From IMG/VR virus record IMGVR_UViG_3300042567_001646, positions 1-56,302 of that record: 56,302 bases of DNA. One strand, written 5' to 3'. Positions within the stretch are counted from its first letter, which is position 1. Every line of letters begins with the position of its first letter. Positions 1 to 8,008 of this stretch are shown here, in pieces. The position numbers and the translations under genes are program-made. The notes beneath the pieces were generated by a model, which saw nothing but the letters and a program-made list of their open reading frames with translations, was not told the origin of the DNA and ran no database searches. This DNA comes from a virus.

Positions 1-265
1 CTGCGCGATAGCGTTTGTCTATATAAGTTTCTGTTATAAATAAACAGTCATCTCTTTCTAAATCTAGTGATACAAACCCAACTGTAATACCTTCGTTGTT
101 AACTAACATTAAACACTGTCCTTTAATTAACTTATAATGTAACACGGTTAGTTTAGTAAAAAAGTGTTGGTTATCAAAGAACAGTAATTTTTTATCTTCT
201 TCAGACATTTTTGTAAACATTTCTATTACTTTATATAAATCAGGGTGGCTGCTGTAATGTATCAT
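1..265 (-). CDS. GNAT-family N-acetyltransferase, N-terminal part (runs off window)
   Basis: The ATG at 265 overlaps the TGA of the upstream 98-aa gene (ATGA), and the frame stays open to base 1, giving 88 residues of an incomplete protein. It starts with a helical stretch, then strands of the type LMLVNNEGITVGFVSLDL, then LFITETYIDKRYR. That last segment resembles the beta4/motif-A entry of GNAT acetyltransferases, just before the acetyl-CoA pyrophosphate loop, which lies outside the window. GNAT enzymes transfer acetyl groups from acetyl-CoA to amines. The target here is unknown, and phage examples may modify host proteins or small molecules. The call rests on this partial pattern only. Confidence 0.55.
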   Translation of the reverse strand, partial: MIHYSSHPDLYKVIEMFTKMSEEDKKLLFFDNQHFFTKLTVLHYKLIKGQCLMLVNNEGITVGFVSLDLERDDCLFITETYIDKRYRA

Positions 266-558
266 CCGATGCTTGGATCCCATCCACCGTCACTATCTTC
301 GTATGGATTTTGCGGTTCTTCAGTTACATCTTCATAGTCAGGTTCGTCTACGTCTACGTCTACGTCAGGAACTGGTACATCTATATACGTTTCAGTATCA
401 ATCACAGTATTTGTTTCTGATTTTAAAGTTGTTACAATTTTACTATGTTGACAATTTTTACAAAAGTAAATATCAATTAAACGATCTAACCCTTGAATCT
501 TACTGGACAACAATGTTAATCGTGTGCTTTCACACTTGTCACATTTTAGTTCCATCAT
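262..558 (-). CDS. Small zinc-ribbon protein with acidic tail
   Basis: 98 aa. The first 45 residues hold two CxxC knuckles (KCDKC near the N-terminus, FCKNC about 25 residues later), the usual four-cysteine zinc ribbon. The C-terminal half is acidic, with a VDVDVDEPDYED-type stretch. It begins ATGATG about 12 nt after an AGGAGG box and overlaps the end of the preceding gene by 20 bp; its TGA overlaps the next start. The ribbon resembles the 58-aa protein at 16204-16380 (shared spacing C-x2-C-x-S, Y-x-C-x-N-C-x-H-S), so the two are probably paralogues. Function is unknown; small ribbons of this kind often bind nucleic acids or RNA polymerase. Confidence 0.75.
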   Translation of the reverse strand: MMELKCDKCESTRLTLLSSKIQGLDRLIDIYFCKNCQHSKIVTTLKSETNTVIDTETYIDVPVPDVDVDVDEPDYEDVTEEPQNPYEDSDGGWDPSIG

Positions 559-1024
559 TCTTTACAGGTTCCTCCTCTTTAATTTCTTTAGCTAAATCTT
601 CAATAAATCGTTTGTGATCAGCCGCTTCTTCAGCGTTCATTTCCATAACAGTGTTTTGTTGATGCACAATAGCATCAGCAATAAACTGAACATCAGGAAA
701 TAATTCTGTAAGCATATCATTAAATACTTTAGCAATCGTATCGTGAAGCGACTTGCGAGTTTTATACAAAGCATTATCTTTATCACCGTCTTTAAAGATG
801 TATGCTTTTGCTTCTACTTCACTACTACTTGCCGGTCTCATCACAGGTAGATCAGCTAACACTGCAACTAAACCTAAACGCACACCAGTTAAGATTGTAC
901 TAAGGTATGGTTTAATATCGGTCACTACACCTGGTTTTAACTTAGGTAAAATTTTACCTTCAATCGTTCCAGTAATAGGATTAGCTACGAAACTAAATTT
1001 AATCACTTTGTCATTCTTTGGCAC
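539..1024 (-). CDS. Hypothetical protein, 161 aa
   Basis: It starts with GTG at 1024, chosen because AAGGAGG lies 7 nt upstream. It is the first gene behind a terminator and an extended -10 site, so it probably opens a separate small operon with the zinc-ribbon and GNAT genes. The N-terminal third is beta-rich (KVIKFSFVANPITGTIEGK). A hydrophobic middle (STILTGVRLGLVAVLADLPV) is followed by a charged helical C-terminus (EEAADHKRFIEDLAKEIKEEE). I do not recognise the family. Its position just downstream of the portal makes a virion or assembly role possible, but nothing in the sequence shows it. Confidence 0.8.
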   Translation of the reverse strand: MPKNDKVIKFSFVANPITGTIEGKILPKLKPGVVTDIKPYLSTILTGVRLGLVAVLADLPVMRPASSSEVEAKAYIFKDGDKDNALYKTRKSLHDTIAKVFNDMLTELFPDVQFIADAIVHQQNTVMEMNAEEAADHKRFIEDLAKEIKEEEPVKNDGTKM

Positions 1025-1048
1025 AAGTATGCCTCCTTGTTTTCTATG

Positions 1049-1057
1049 AGTATATCA
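1049..1057 (-). promoter_or_regulatory. Extended -10 promoter, TGATATACT
   Basis: Reading the minus strand, TGATATACT lies 25 nt before the GTG at 1024 and directly behind the terminator at 1064-1095. No good -35 is visible (TTGTGT at 16 bp is weak). The segment TATGATATACTCATAG matches 15 of 16 bases of the promoter at 10781 (TATGCTATACTCATAG). Confidence 0.55.
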
Positions 1058-1063
1058 TAACAT

Positions 1064-1095
1064 ATAAAAAACACAAGATGTGTATATCTTGTGTT
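1064..1095 (-). terminator. Rho-independent terminator after portal gene
   Basis: A perfect 10-bp stem (1070-1079 with 1086-1095, 6-nt loop) is followed on the minus strand by a T6 run. It lies between the portal stop codon (1119) and the next gene start (1024), so it ends the packaging operon. Confidence 0.8.
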
Positions 1096-1118
1096 CTTTG
1101 TGTAATATTTACAATTGT

Positions 1119-2855
1119 TTACTTAAAGCCTTGCCCCATTTGTGGGTCTTGTTGCATCGCATTCTTTTCTTCAATTAAGATTGTAATTGCTTGTTGAGCG
1201 GCTTGTTCTTCAGATAACCCTTGCGATAGTAACCGACTAAAGATTGAAGCAAAATTAGTAAGATCAGCCACCAATGTTTCAGCAGTACTATCTTGTTCAT
1301 TCTTTTCAAGTCTTTGTAAAAACAAATCTTTTTGTGGAAAGTCTGAGTACTTAATAAGATCTTGTGGCGTAATAATCTGAGGCTTGATTTGATACTGTGC
1401 TTGCATTTCGTATAAAGCTTTAGCAGAATCAAACAAGTTTGCTTGGTTCATCGGCAGTAATGTAGATGCTGCAATATTATAATCAAACTTCATACCACGT
1501 TCACGTAAGACATCAAATTTAATATTACGTTGTTCGATAACTTTATTAGTACCTGTTGCAGATAGTTTTGGAACGACATAAGTTTTATCACCGCCATACG
1601 CAAAGTAGTATTCTAATACAAGTTTAGTTAAGTCTTCACAGAATTCTTCAAGTAAAGTAATCCGTGAGTTATCCGTAAGCATGGTTACACGTGCTTGAAA
1701 CGCTTGCGTCGCTCCGGTAGTTTGAATACTGTTTGTCATACGACCTTTATAGTATGGGTCAACACCCGTCACTTGAAAGATAGACTGTTCTAAACGTTGT
1801 TTAATATTACCTAAGTCCGGAATAACTGGAACGTCAACATAATAAACTAAATTACGCGGATCACCTTTGGTTTCAAACGAAGCACCAGGAGTACCACCGT
1901 AGTCTGCAAACGATCTCATGTTAATACGTCCATCTGTATTAACAAAGCGTACGCGATTAAGTACGCGATATGGTTGCGTAGCTTCCATTGAGTCGAGCAT
2001 GTTAAGGGCAACCACCGTATTAAGAATCTTTGTTAGCTTAGAGTTTCCATAAGGATTACCATCTGGACGTTGAGGAGTGTAAACAACTACTGGAAAGCGT
2101 TTAAGTGGAATGTTTAAGTTTTCATAAATAATCGTATCTTCGTTTAACATAAAGACTTGATCGATCGTACCATTCTTATTACGCATAAAGCATTCAACCA
2201 AAGAGACTGTGCGGTTGTTAGTGATTGTATTATTTTCATAACCTGCAATACGATTGGTTGCAGTCTTATCACTCATGACACCTTTATACTTTTCCATAAA
2301 CTCTTTAACACCATCTTTAAAGTCAGGGTTATCAACTAAAGTGTCGATGTTAACGGCACGTTCAATAAAGATTGCTTCACCATCTTTATAAGAATCAACA
2401 CTTGGATCAAAGTAAAGTTCTTGTGGCGACATTGCTTTTAGTTTAATGTGGCCTTTTGCACTGTCCCAGTCTACGCGCATAGCACCAACGTTATACAACT
2501 CAGCGTTTTCGCCAACGTGTAAGAATTTATTTTTCATTCCCCACTTGCTCCAGTTGTAAGCAATGAATGCGTTAAGATCTTGCACTGTCTTTTCATCTTG
2601 AATATATCTAGGCGTTAACGTTCCAATAAACGAACCGCTATAAATAGAGTTCATAAAACCTTGGACAACATATTCAAAGTAGTTCCAGTCAGGTGTAATA
2701 CTATATTCTTTTAAGTTCTTTTTAAAGTAAGCCCAGAACTCGCCTTTATAAAGTGAACGAATTAAACGCCACTCACGTAGCTGTCCTTGTTTAAACGAAC
2801 GAAACTCATCAAACTTTTGTTTAACTTTAAAAATATCGTAGGTAAACTTAGGCAT
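1119..2855 (-). CDS. Portal (head-tail connector) protein
   Basis: 578 aa. The dodecameric portal sits at one capsid vertex, forms the DNA channel and docks the terminase. The C-terminal half has the typical portal pattern: NPYGNSKLTKILNTVVALNML, then helices with GVDPYYKGRMTNSIQTTGAT and QARVTMLTDNSRITLLEEF, ending in a Gln-rich tail. Length suits podovirus portals (500-600 aa). ATG at 2855 overlaps the TAA of the 149-aa gene (TAATG), implying translational coupling. It comes two genes after the large terminase, the normal packaging order, and a terminator follows at 1064-1095. Family assignment is from pattern and position. Confidence 0.82.
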   Translation of the reverse strand: MPKFTYDIFKVKQKFDEFRSFKQGQLREWRLIRSLYKGEFWAYFKKNLKEYSITPDWNYFEYVVQGFMNSIYSGSFIGTLTPRYIQDEKTVQDLNAFIAYNWSKWGMKNKFLHVGENAELYNVGAMRVDWDSAKGHIKLKAMSPQELYFDPSVDSYKDGEAIFIERAVNIDTLVDNPDFKDGVKEFMEKYKGVMSDKTATNRIAGYENNTITNNRTVSLVECFMRNKNGTIDQVFMLNEDTIIYENLNIPLKRFPVVVYTPQRPDGNPYGNSKLTKILNTVVALNMLDSMEATQPYRVLNRVRFVNTDGRINMRSFADYGGTPGASFETKGDPRNLVYYVDVPVIPDLGNIKQRLEQSIFQVTGVDPYYKGRMTNSIQTTGATQAFQARVTMLTDNSRITLLEEFCEDLTKLVLEYYFAYGGDKTYVVPKLSATGTNKVIEQRNIKFDVLRERGMKFDYNIAASTLLPMNQANLFDSAKALYEMQAQYQIKPQIITPQDLIKYSDFPQKDLFLQRLEKNEQDSTAETLVADLTNFASIFSRLLSQGLSEEQAAQQAITILIEEKNAMQQDPQMGQGFK

Positions 2856-3304
2856 TATTGTTTACCTTCTTTCTTTTTCGGTGGCTCAGGCATAACTGGA
2901 CCATCCATAATTTCTTCAAAGGTTTTAGCAATCGCATCGTTTTGACGTTGTGTGCTTGCAATAATTGCTTCTTCAATTTGTCTTTGACGAATACGTTCTT
3001 TTTTTGCAGCTTCTTCTTTTTGTTGTTCAGTTAATTCTTCTTCAGCTTCTTCTGGGTTATCTCCCATTGTATTATGTTTTGCAGCATCAATGATTGCTTG
3101 AATAGGCAAAGTAATATCTCCATCGTTATCAGGAGTTCTGCCTGCTTTATTAACTCCAGTTTTATTTCGGGATGTACGCGCCGAGCGGTTTGTTAAAATT
3201 TTCTTCGGATCCTTCATCATTTTCGTCATATACACTAGTTGCATATACTGGCCCACTGCTACCAGAATAAGTAATATTACTGCCAAAGCTGTTAGAATTT
3301 CCAT
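2855..3304 (-). CDS. Membrane-anchored coiled-coil protein overlapping the terminase tail
   Basis: 149 aa. Residues 1-25 form a clean hydrophobic anchor (MEILTALAVILLILVAVGQY), followed by a basic segment (PKKILTNRSARTSRNK) and then a long charged helix rich in E, Q and K (about 85-130). ATG at 3304 has GGAGAA upstream. Its first 143 bp are read in another frame inside the 3' end of the large terminase gene, so the anchor is overprinted. It ends in a TAATG joint with the portal. Function unknown: an inner-membrane or virion-assembly factor is possible, and an i-spanin-like role is conceivable but without lysis neighbours. Confidence 0.75.
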   Translation of the reverse strand: MEILTALAVILLILVAVGQYMQLVYMTKMMKDPKKILTNRSARTSRNKTGVNKAGRTPDNDGDITLPIQAIIDAAKHNTMGDNPEEAEEELTEQQKEEAAKKERIRQRQIEEAIIASTQRQNDAIAKTFEEIMDGPVMPEPPKKKEGKQ

Positions 3305-5033
3305 CGTTTATGTTCTCCTTTAATGGATCATAATATTGAACTGTCTTTTTAATTATAGCATTCTTTTGTTTATCATGAACGAAAGCTTTTCCACTAGGCA
3401 AATATACACTAAGTTTTAATTCTTGTAAATTATGTGGTAGCTCAACAACAACAAACTCTAACGCAGTAACACCGTGGTCATTACCATCTTCAGGTTTGTC
3501 TGTCGGTGTTCCGTTTTTGTCAAGTTTAAATTTATAGTTAAGTGCTTCATCAATTAAAAACTCACATGTAGAAAATACTTCCATTTGATTATGGTTAAGT
3601 AATGAATTCATTTTAATAATACGTGCATCATGTGATGCAAACGAAGGATCAAAATATAAACCTTCTGCTTCAAACATACTGCCAATAGTGACTAAGTTAC
3701 TTTCACGCTTGCTATAACTACGTCCGTCAAATCTAGGTAGCATAAGTAAACCATCGAGATCTGTACCATTGATTCTAGTTTCTTTACGATACTCTTTTGC
3801 CAGCGTTTTAATATCAGAGTTGTTGATACGTAGTTCGTCATACACATAAAGCTTCTTTGTTTCTGTAGAAAATGCTGTATAAATCACGTGAGTTGGGTCA
3901 TTTATGCCGTAATCTACCCCAATTGCGTAGTATAATACGCGCTTTCCTGACTCGTCAAATGCTCTAGGAAGTGGGTGTGGAGGGACAATACTGATCCCAA
4001 AGTTAGGGAATACTAGGTTACTTGAGAAGTTAAAGCTACCTTTATAGTATTGTTGGATGTATGCTTTGGATTTTCCTCTAGTTTGTTCTTGTTCATACGT
4101 AGCAGGTAGGTAAGGGTTAGCACTTGTAGAGATAATCTGTGTATACTTTTGCGGATCTCGATCCTTGTTGTACTTATATCCTTCGTTATATGCATCTCCA
4201 TAAAACTCTACAGTTTCTGAATCTAATAAAAACTTAGACTTTACCCAACCTGAGTCAGGGTTTGTTTCTAAGTTAATGTGTCTAGCATCGATTCGATACT
4301 TAGGTTTAAAGATTTGTTGGTTTGGATCCCATTGCATAACAGGTTGTCCGTTTGAATCTGTTTCAGGAATCATAGCATTGGTATTACGGATACGAGATTG
4401 CAACATGGTGAACGCAGCGAAGTTAACATCAGATGATTCTACAATTACCGCCATCGTTAAGTTAATCGACTTTAGTTTTGTTTCATCATCAAACGAACGA
4501 AACAATATTTCAGACCCATTGGTTAATTGCAGTTCATGCTTTTGATCGTTCTTACGTCGAATAAGTTTCATAGGAAAAATACTATAAAACTCTTTGACAA
4601 ACGTAGCTTCTAACGCTGGGTATGTTCGTGCAGTTACTGCAACACGTGCTCCAGGTATTAACATAATATGTTTAATCACATCTTCGATGTTGGCACGAGA
4701 CTTACCAGAACCATATCCACCTGCTGTCATCTTATAACGTTCACGTCTACGTAAGAACATTGCTTGATATGCTGTTGGTTTAAAAGTATTAACCAATGTT
4801 CCACACTCTGGGCATTCTTTAAACGTACTGCTTTCACTACCGTTAACAGCTTTAGCTGCTACTAAAGGTTTGTTACAACGTGGGCAATGTTGAATATGAC
4901 TAACATTAATATATTGTGGGGCTGCTTCTGCTAACGACGCTTGTGGTTTTATAGAAATACTTTTGGTAATGTCAAAAACTTCACCGGTATTTTTGTCAAC
5001 TAAATGTTGTTCATCAAGAATTGACTTAGGCAT
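3162..5033 (-). CDS. Terminase large subunit with N-terminal zinc ribbon
   Basis: 623 aa DNA-packaging motor. The ATPase has Walker A GGYGSGKS at residues 105-112 and a hydrophobic Walker B ending in E within MAVIVESSD. The RNase H-like nuclease shows GVDYGINDP near 372 and the terminal DHGVTALEF near 518, a pattern typical of TerL nucleases. Before the ATPase there is an added zinc ribbon (C50, C53, C74, C77), which is unusual. The last 48 residues are Ser/Gly/Asn-rich and overlap the next gene out of frame. It starts 2 bp after the 144-aa gene. Family call is firm. Confidence 0.93.
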   Translation of the reverse strand: MPKSILDEQHLVDKNTGEVFDITKSISIKPQASLAEAAPQYINVSHIQHCPRCNKPLVAAKAVNGSESSTFKECPECGTLVNTFKPTAYQAMFLRRRERYKMTAGGYGSGKSRANIEDVIKHIMLIPGARVAVTARTYPALEATFVKEFYSIFPMKLIRRKNDQKHELQLTNGSEILFRSFDDETKLKSINLTMAVIVESSDVNFAAFTMLQSRIRNTNAMIPETDSNGQPVMQWDPNQQIFKPKYRIDARHINLETNPDSGWVKSKFLLDSETVEFYGDAYNEGYKYNKDRDPQKYTQIISTSANPYLPATYEQEQTRGKSKAYIQQYYKGSFNFSSNLVFPNFGISIVPPHPLPRAFDESGKRVLYYAIGVDYGINDPTHVIYTAFSTETKKLYVYDELRINNSDIKTLAKEYRKETRINGTDLDGLLMLPRFDGRSYSKRESNLVTIGSMFEAEGLYFDPSFASHDARIIKMNSLLNHNQMEVFSTCEFLIDEALNYKFKLDKNGTPTDKPEDGNDHGVTALEFVVVELPHNLQELKLSVYLPSGKAFVHDKQKNAIIKKTVQYYDPLKENINDGNSNSFGSNITYSGSSGPVYATSVYDENDEGSEENFNKPLGAYIPK

Positions 5034-5034
5034 A

Positions 5035-5469
5035 TTATAATCCTAGCTTTTTGTTTTCAGGAACAGGTGGTAAAAACTCAGTCTCGTCTGCAGTTAGTGG
5101 AGTTTGAATATAAATGTATTGCACAGGCGTCGCAAAGTTAGGACGATGATCGTCACGGTATTTAATTGCGGCGTTTAGTTTAGTAGCATCAGCCATCCCA
5201 ACATGCACACCGTCTTTCATATACTTGTTAACAATAATCCCTGCTTGGGTATAAATAATTTTATCAATGTAATCTTGCACTCGGCTGTCAGATAAAAACA
5301 TTTGCCAATCGTGATAGTTAGTATTTTGGCCAATCAATGTAGCAAGTTCGTGTGGGTTTGATATAAATAAATTATCGTATATATGTGAAACTGTTTCTGC
5401 AAAGTTCCATAAGTTAACAAGATGTAATAACTTAACTTCTGTTTTAGTAAACATTTCTAATGAAATCAT
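5035..5469 (-). CDS. Putative terminase small subunit
   Basis: 144 aa, directly upstream of the large terminase and ending 2 bp before its start, where TerS is normally found. The N-terminus is helical (SLEMFTKTEVKLLHLVNLW). The middle (DSRVQDYIDKIIYTQAGIIVNKYMKDG, then ADATKLNAAIKYRD) resembles the DNA-binding and oligomerisation helices of TerS proteins, and the tail is Pro-rich. ATG at 5469 overlaps the TGA of the 203-aa gene (ATGA). The assignment leans on position and size as much as on sequence; TerS families diverge quickly. Confidence 0.55.
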   Translation of the reverse strand: MISLEMFTKTEVKLLHLVNLWNFAETVSHIYDNLFISNPHELATLIGQNTNYHDWQMFLSDSRVQDYIDKIIYTQAGIIVNKYMKDGVHVGMADATKLNAAIKYRDDHRPNFATPVQYIYIQTPLTADETEFLPPVPENKKLGL

Positions 5470-6077
5470 ACTTTACCTTTCAAGTGAGGTAGGTTAATAG
5501 CCATGCCTCTACGATTTGATTCCAAAATTAAAGGAACCTTTTGTTTATAGTATACACCTTTTGATTTGCTCATACGATATAGTATAAAATTTTCTATAGG
5601 ATAAAACCTAGTCAAGTTAATAACTTCTTGTCTGGCTTTAGCAAGTGTTGTAAAATATAACTCTTGCATACGCACACCTTGTTTTTGAACAAGCAAAGCA
5701 CCGTTAAGAGTACCTTGTTTATAATTAACACCGGTAATTCCTTTTAGATTATTAAGACCATTGTGTTTTTCTAAATCGTTTAAATATTTTAAATTAACAA
5801 AAAGGTGTTGAAACGTTGATCTTAAAAACACCAACGTATATTTTTTAAATTCATTGATAAGCCAATCGTATCCATCTTTAGTTAAATAAAGTTTATAGTC
5901 ATTATAAATACTAATGTCATTGTTATCTAAAGTAAAAGGCAACTTACTGTGTAGTGCATAAGCTTTAAGCACAACAGCAACGTTGCCTGATCTTAAGGGA
6001 TATTTTTTAATCTGTTCAGGAGTTAAGATACCAATAGTAATACATTGGTCTATATATTTGTCGACTAACTCTTTCAT
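5466..6077 (-). CDS. Hypothetical protein, 203 aa
   Basis: A mixed alpha/beta, basic protein without a motif I recognise. The N-terminus reads as a small helical domain (residues 1-60). The middle includes FKKYTLVFLRSTFQHLFVNLKYL, and the C-terminal half carries QELYFTTLAKARQEVINL and a basic run ending LPHLKGKV. The ATG overlaps the TAA of the 96-aa gene (TAATG), and its TGA overlaps the start of the putative small terminase, so it is translated as part of the packaging operon. No function is proposed. Confidence 0.75.
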   Translation of the reverse strand: MKELVDKYIDQCITIGILTPEQIKKYPLRSGNVAVVLKAYALHSKLPFTLDNNDISIYNDYKLYLTKDGYDWLINEFKKYTLVFLRSTFQHLFVNLKYLNDLEKHNGLNNLKGITGVNYKQGTLNGALLVQKQGVRMQELYFTTLAKARQEVINLTRFYPIENFILYRMSKSKGVYYKQKVPLILESNRRGMAINLPHLKGKV

Positions 6078-6367
6078 TACATACCCGAGATAGCTTCGTC
6101 TAATGCAGCCATTTGAGCTGCGTCTTCTTCAGTATCTTCTTCTTGGATAGGTTCTGGTTCTGGAGCAGTAGTTGCGCCAGCAGAAATGGTCATACTTGAT
6201 TCAGTTAATTCTGTAACAGTCATGCCCATAGAATTAACCATGTTCAAAACTTCAATCAATTGCATTTTATCCATTTCGCCTACTTCTACAGACAACATTC
6301 CTTGGTCTTCCATTTCTTCAAAACCAATGTTCATTCCTTGTAGAGCACTAATAATTTCTTCAAACAT
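6077..6367 (-). CDS. Small acidic Met/Glu-rich protein (paralogue of neighbour)
   Basis: 96 aa with a strong AAGGAGG 9 nt before ATG 6367. Residues 1-60 form a compact module rich in Met, Glu and Asp (FEEIISALQGMNIGFEEM, then MQLIEVLNMVNSMGM). A Pro-Glu linker and an acidic tail (IQEEDTEEDAAQ) follow. The module aligns by eye with residues about 6-65 of the upstream 156-aa protein, so the pair looks like a tandem duplication. Very acidic small proteins next to packaging genes can be scaffold-like or DNA-mimicking, but that is only a possibility here. Confidence 0.75.
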   Translation of the reverse strand: MFEEIISALQGMNIGFEEMEDQGMLSVEVGEMDKMQLIEVLNMVNSMGMTVTELTESSMTISAGATTAPEPEPIQEEDTEEDAAQMAALDEAISGM

Positions 6368-6368
6368 T

Positions 6369-6839
6369 TTATTTACCTCCTTTTTGTATCATATTATGCA
6401 GTATCGTCCGATAAGGTTCCGCCACCATTTCCATATCTTGCATATGAACATCATAGTGACCATTTTTAATGAGCTCAGCGTGGTACATAAACTTACCGAA
6501 CGCGTCATCTGATTCTGGAATATACTGACGGGCAAACAATTCTATTTCTAATCCTAAGGTTTCATCACCTTTAGATTGTTCTTCAGGATATGGCATTTCG
6601 ATTTCTACTTCGATTGGCATTTCAATTCCCATTTCCATGGTTTCTGGGAATACATACAGGTATTGTTCGTCTACGCTATAGTCCACACCTTTTTCTTCAA
6701 GGTGGTCCATCATTGATAGCATTAACATTTGATCAACATCTGTTAAATCAACGACAATCTTTTCCGGCCATTGTTCATAAGGAACACTCATGTCATCGAG
6801 CATCATCATAAATTCAGTACATTTTGGATCCATGTGCAC
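6369..6839 (-). CDS. Acidic Met/Glu-rich protein, 156 aa
   Basis: Start GTG 6839 is preferred because GGAGG lies 7 nt upstream; the ATG two codons later would be 13 nt away. The N-terminal ~65 residues (TEFMMMLDDMSVPYEQWPE, then VDQMLMLSMMDHLEEKGVDY) match the module of the downstream 96-aa protein. After that come an acidic repeat of M-G-I-E-M-P-I-E type and a helical C-terminal domain (DDAFGKFMYHAELIKNG). Strongly acidic overall. Family unknown. It ends 1 bp before the next gene, so the two are translated together. Confidence 0.78.
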   Translation of the reverse strand: MHMDPKCTEFMMMLDDMSVPYEQWPEKIVVDLTDVDQMLMLSMMDHLEEKGVDYSVDEQYLYVFPETMEMGIEMPIEVEIEMPYPEEQSKGDETLGLEIELFARQYIPESDDAFGKFMYHAELIKNGHYDVHMQDMEMVAEPYRTILHNMIQKGGK

Positions 6840-6865
6840 AAGTTATCCTCCGCCTTTAAAGTATA

Positions 6866-7219
6866 TCACAAAAATTCTTTCAGTAAATTTGTTTCTACTT
6901 CTGTAATAACATTACCATACTTTATAAAAAATTCACAACGTTCTTTTAAAACGTTTAGCTCTTCGTCCGTTGCAATTAAAAAGTACCGGTTAGGACTTGA
7001 CGCTTTAATATAGTCTCGCCACCACTCTTGTAGTGGAGTCAGGTCATAGTAACTGGTACCTTTGAACTCGACGTAGATCGTACCGCCGTGTTTAGGCAAT
7101 TGCAAAAACCTGTCGGGAAACCCTTTGGAGGTGACGACAGGTCCTTTAATAGCGACAATCTCTTTGGACTGGCACCAGCGTACGAAAATACTTTCTAATC
7201 GTTTCTCAGTTGTGCTCAC
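6866..7219 (-). CDS. VRR-NUC domain nuclease
   Basis: 117 aa, a stand-alone VRR-NUC domain of the PD-(D/E)XK superfamily. Visible catalytic elements: GFPDRF at 33-38 (metal-binding Asp36), YVEFKG at 49-54 (Glu51, Lys53) and the LTPLQEWW helix near 60-67. Phage members act on branched or flapped DNA during replication and recombination. The start is GTG at 7219, overlapping the TAG of the preceding 152-aa gene by one base. Size and motif spacing are normal for phage VRR-NUC proteins, so this is one of the firmer calls on this arm. Confidence 0.9.
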   Translation of the reverse strand: MSTTEKRLESIFVRWCQSKEIVAIKGPVVTSKGFPDRFLQLPKHGGTIYVEFKGTSYYDLTPLQEWWRDYIKASSPNRYFLIATDEELNVLKERCEFFIKYGNVITEVETNLLKEFL

Positions 7220-7677
7220 TACTCTATGATACCATTTTTACGCAATGTATCAATGGTACCTTTGTAGAGATCACGTTGTTCTTCTAAGTGTAAATTTTCT
7301 AAACGTAAGTCTTTGATTTGTTTACTGGCGTTACTTATCACGTTAAACAATAAGTTAAACAAGTCTCGCGTGATAACATGTGCACGTTCACCTGCGCTGT
7401 TGATATATTGGTTACCATAGTTAGCTTTGGTGTTCTTTTCAACAATACAAAACCGACGCTTGTTACTATTAGGCATCGATGTTTCGCATTCCAATAACTG
7501 TAAGCTGGTTGTATCTAACAAGATCCGTTCACTGCCTGGTTTAGAAACTACCATGCCCATACCACCGACCACTTCTTTAGTAACTTGTTCAGGATTTTCA
7601 GTTGCAGTGTCTAACGTTGCGTTACGTTTTTCTTGCGTGACTTGTTGAATCTTTTTATTAATTGCTTCGAAGTCCAT
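7219..7677 (-). CDS. Hypothetical protein with C-terminal coiled coil, 152 aa
   Basis: A polar N-terminus (KKIQQVTQEKRNATLD) is followed by a probable beta domain (GMGMVVSKPGSERILLDTTS, then SNKRRFCIVEKN). A C-terminal coiled coil (ISNASKQIKDLRLENLHLEE and on to about residue 140) would allow oligomerisation. Lies between MazG and VRR-NUC genes with 2-bp spacing and a 1-bp overlap, so it belongs to the nucleic-acid metabolism group. No known family recognised. Confidence 0.78.
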   Translation of the reverse strand: MDFEAINKKIQQVTQEKRNATLDTATENPEQVTKEVVGGMGMVVSKPGSERILLDTTSLQLLECETSMPNSNKRRFCIVEKNTKANYGNQYINSAGERAHVITRDLFNLLFNVISNASKQIKDLRLENLHLEEQRDLYKGTIDTLRKNGIIE

Positions 7678-7679
7678 GT

Positions 7680-8006
7680 TTATAACTTCTTTCCGTGTTT
7701 ATACGGACGGGTAATATTGAACTGGTGTTTTTCTAAAACGGCAGCTTCCATGTCGATGCCAAAGTATTCAGCCAAATCTAATACGCGGATAATGACGTCG
7801 GCAAGTTCAGCTGGGATACCTTCTGGTTTACCACCTTCGCTATAGTATGCTTCTTTTTCTTTACGACCATTGCGGTATTCTTCTAAAGCTTCGGACAACT
7901 CTGAGTGAACCAGCGCAATAAGTTCAGGAATATCTCGGTGTTTTTCCCACCAGCCATGTTCTTTAGCGTTGTGATGAATCATTTCTTGTAGTTGTTTAAG
8001 ATGCAT
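7680..8006 (-). CDS. MazG-like nucleotide pyrophosphohydrolase
   Basis: 108 aa, the single-domain size of phage MazG proteins. These all-alpha enzymes hydrolyse (d)NTPs to the monophosphate and pyrophosphate, and phage copies have been linked to control of nucleotide pools or alarmones. The metal-binding motifs are present: HSELSEALEEYR (ExxE(E) pattern, about residues 33-44) and ELADVIIRVLDLAEYFGID (ExxD, about 66-84). Ends 2 bp before the 152-aa gene. Confidence 0.88.
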   Translation of the reverse strand: MHLKQLQEMIHHNAKEHGWWEKHRDIPELIALVHSELSEALEEYRNGRKEKEAYYSEGGKPEGIPAELADVIIRVLDLAEYFGIDMEAAVLEKHQFNITRPYKHGKKL

Positions 8007-8008
8007 AA

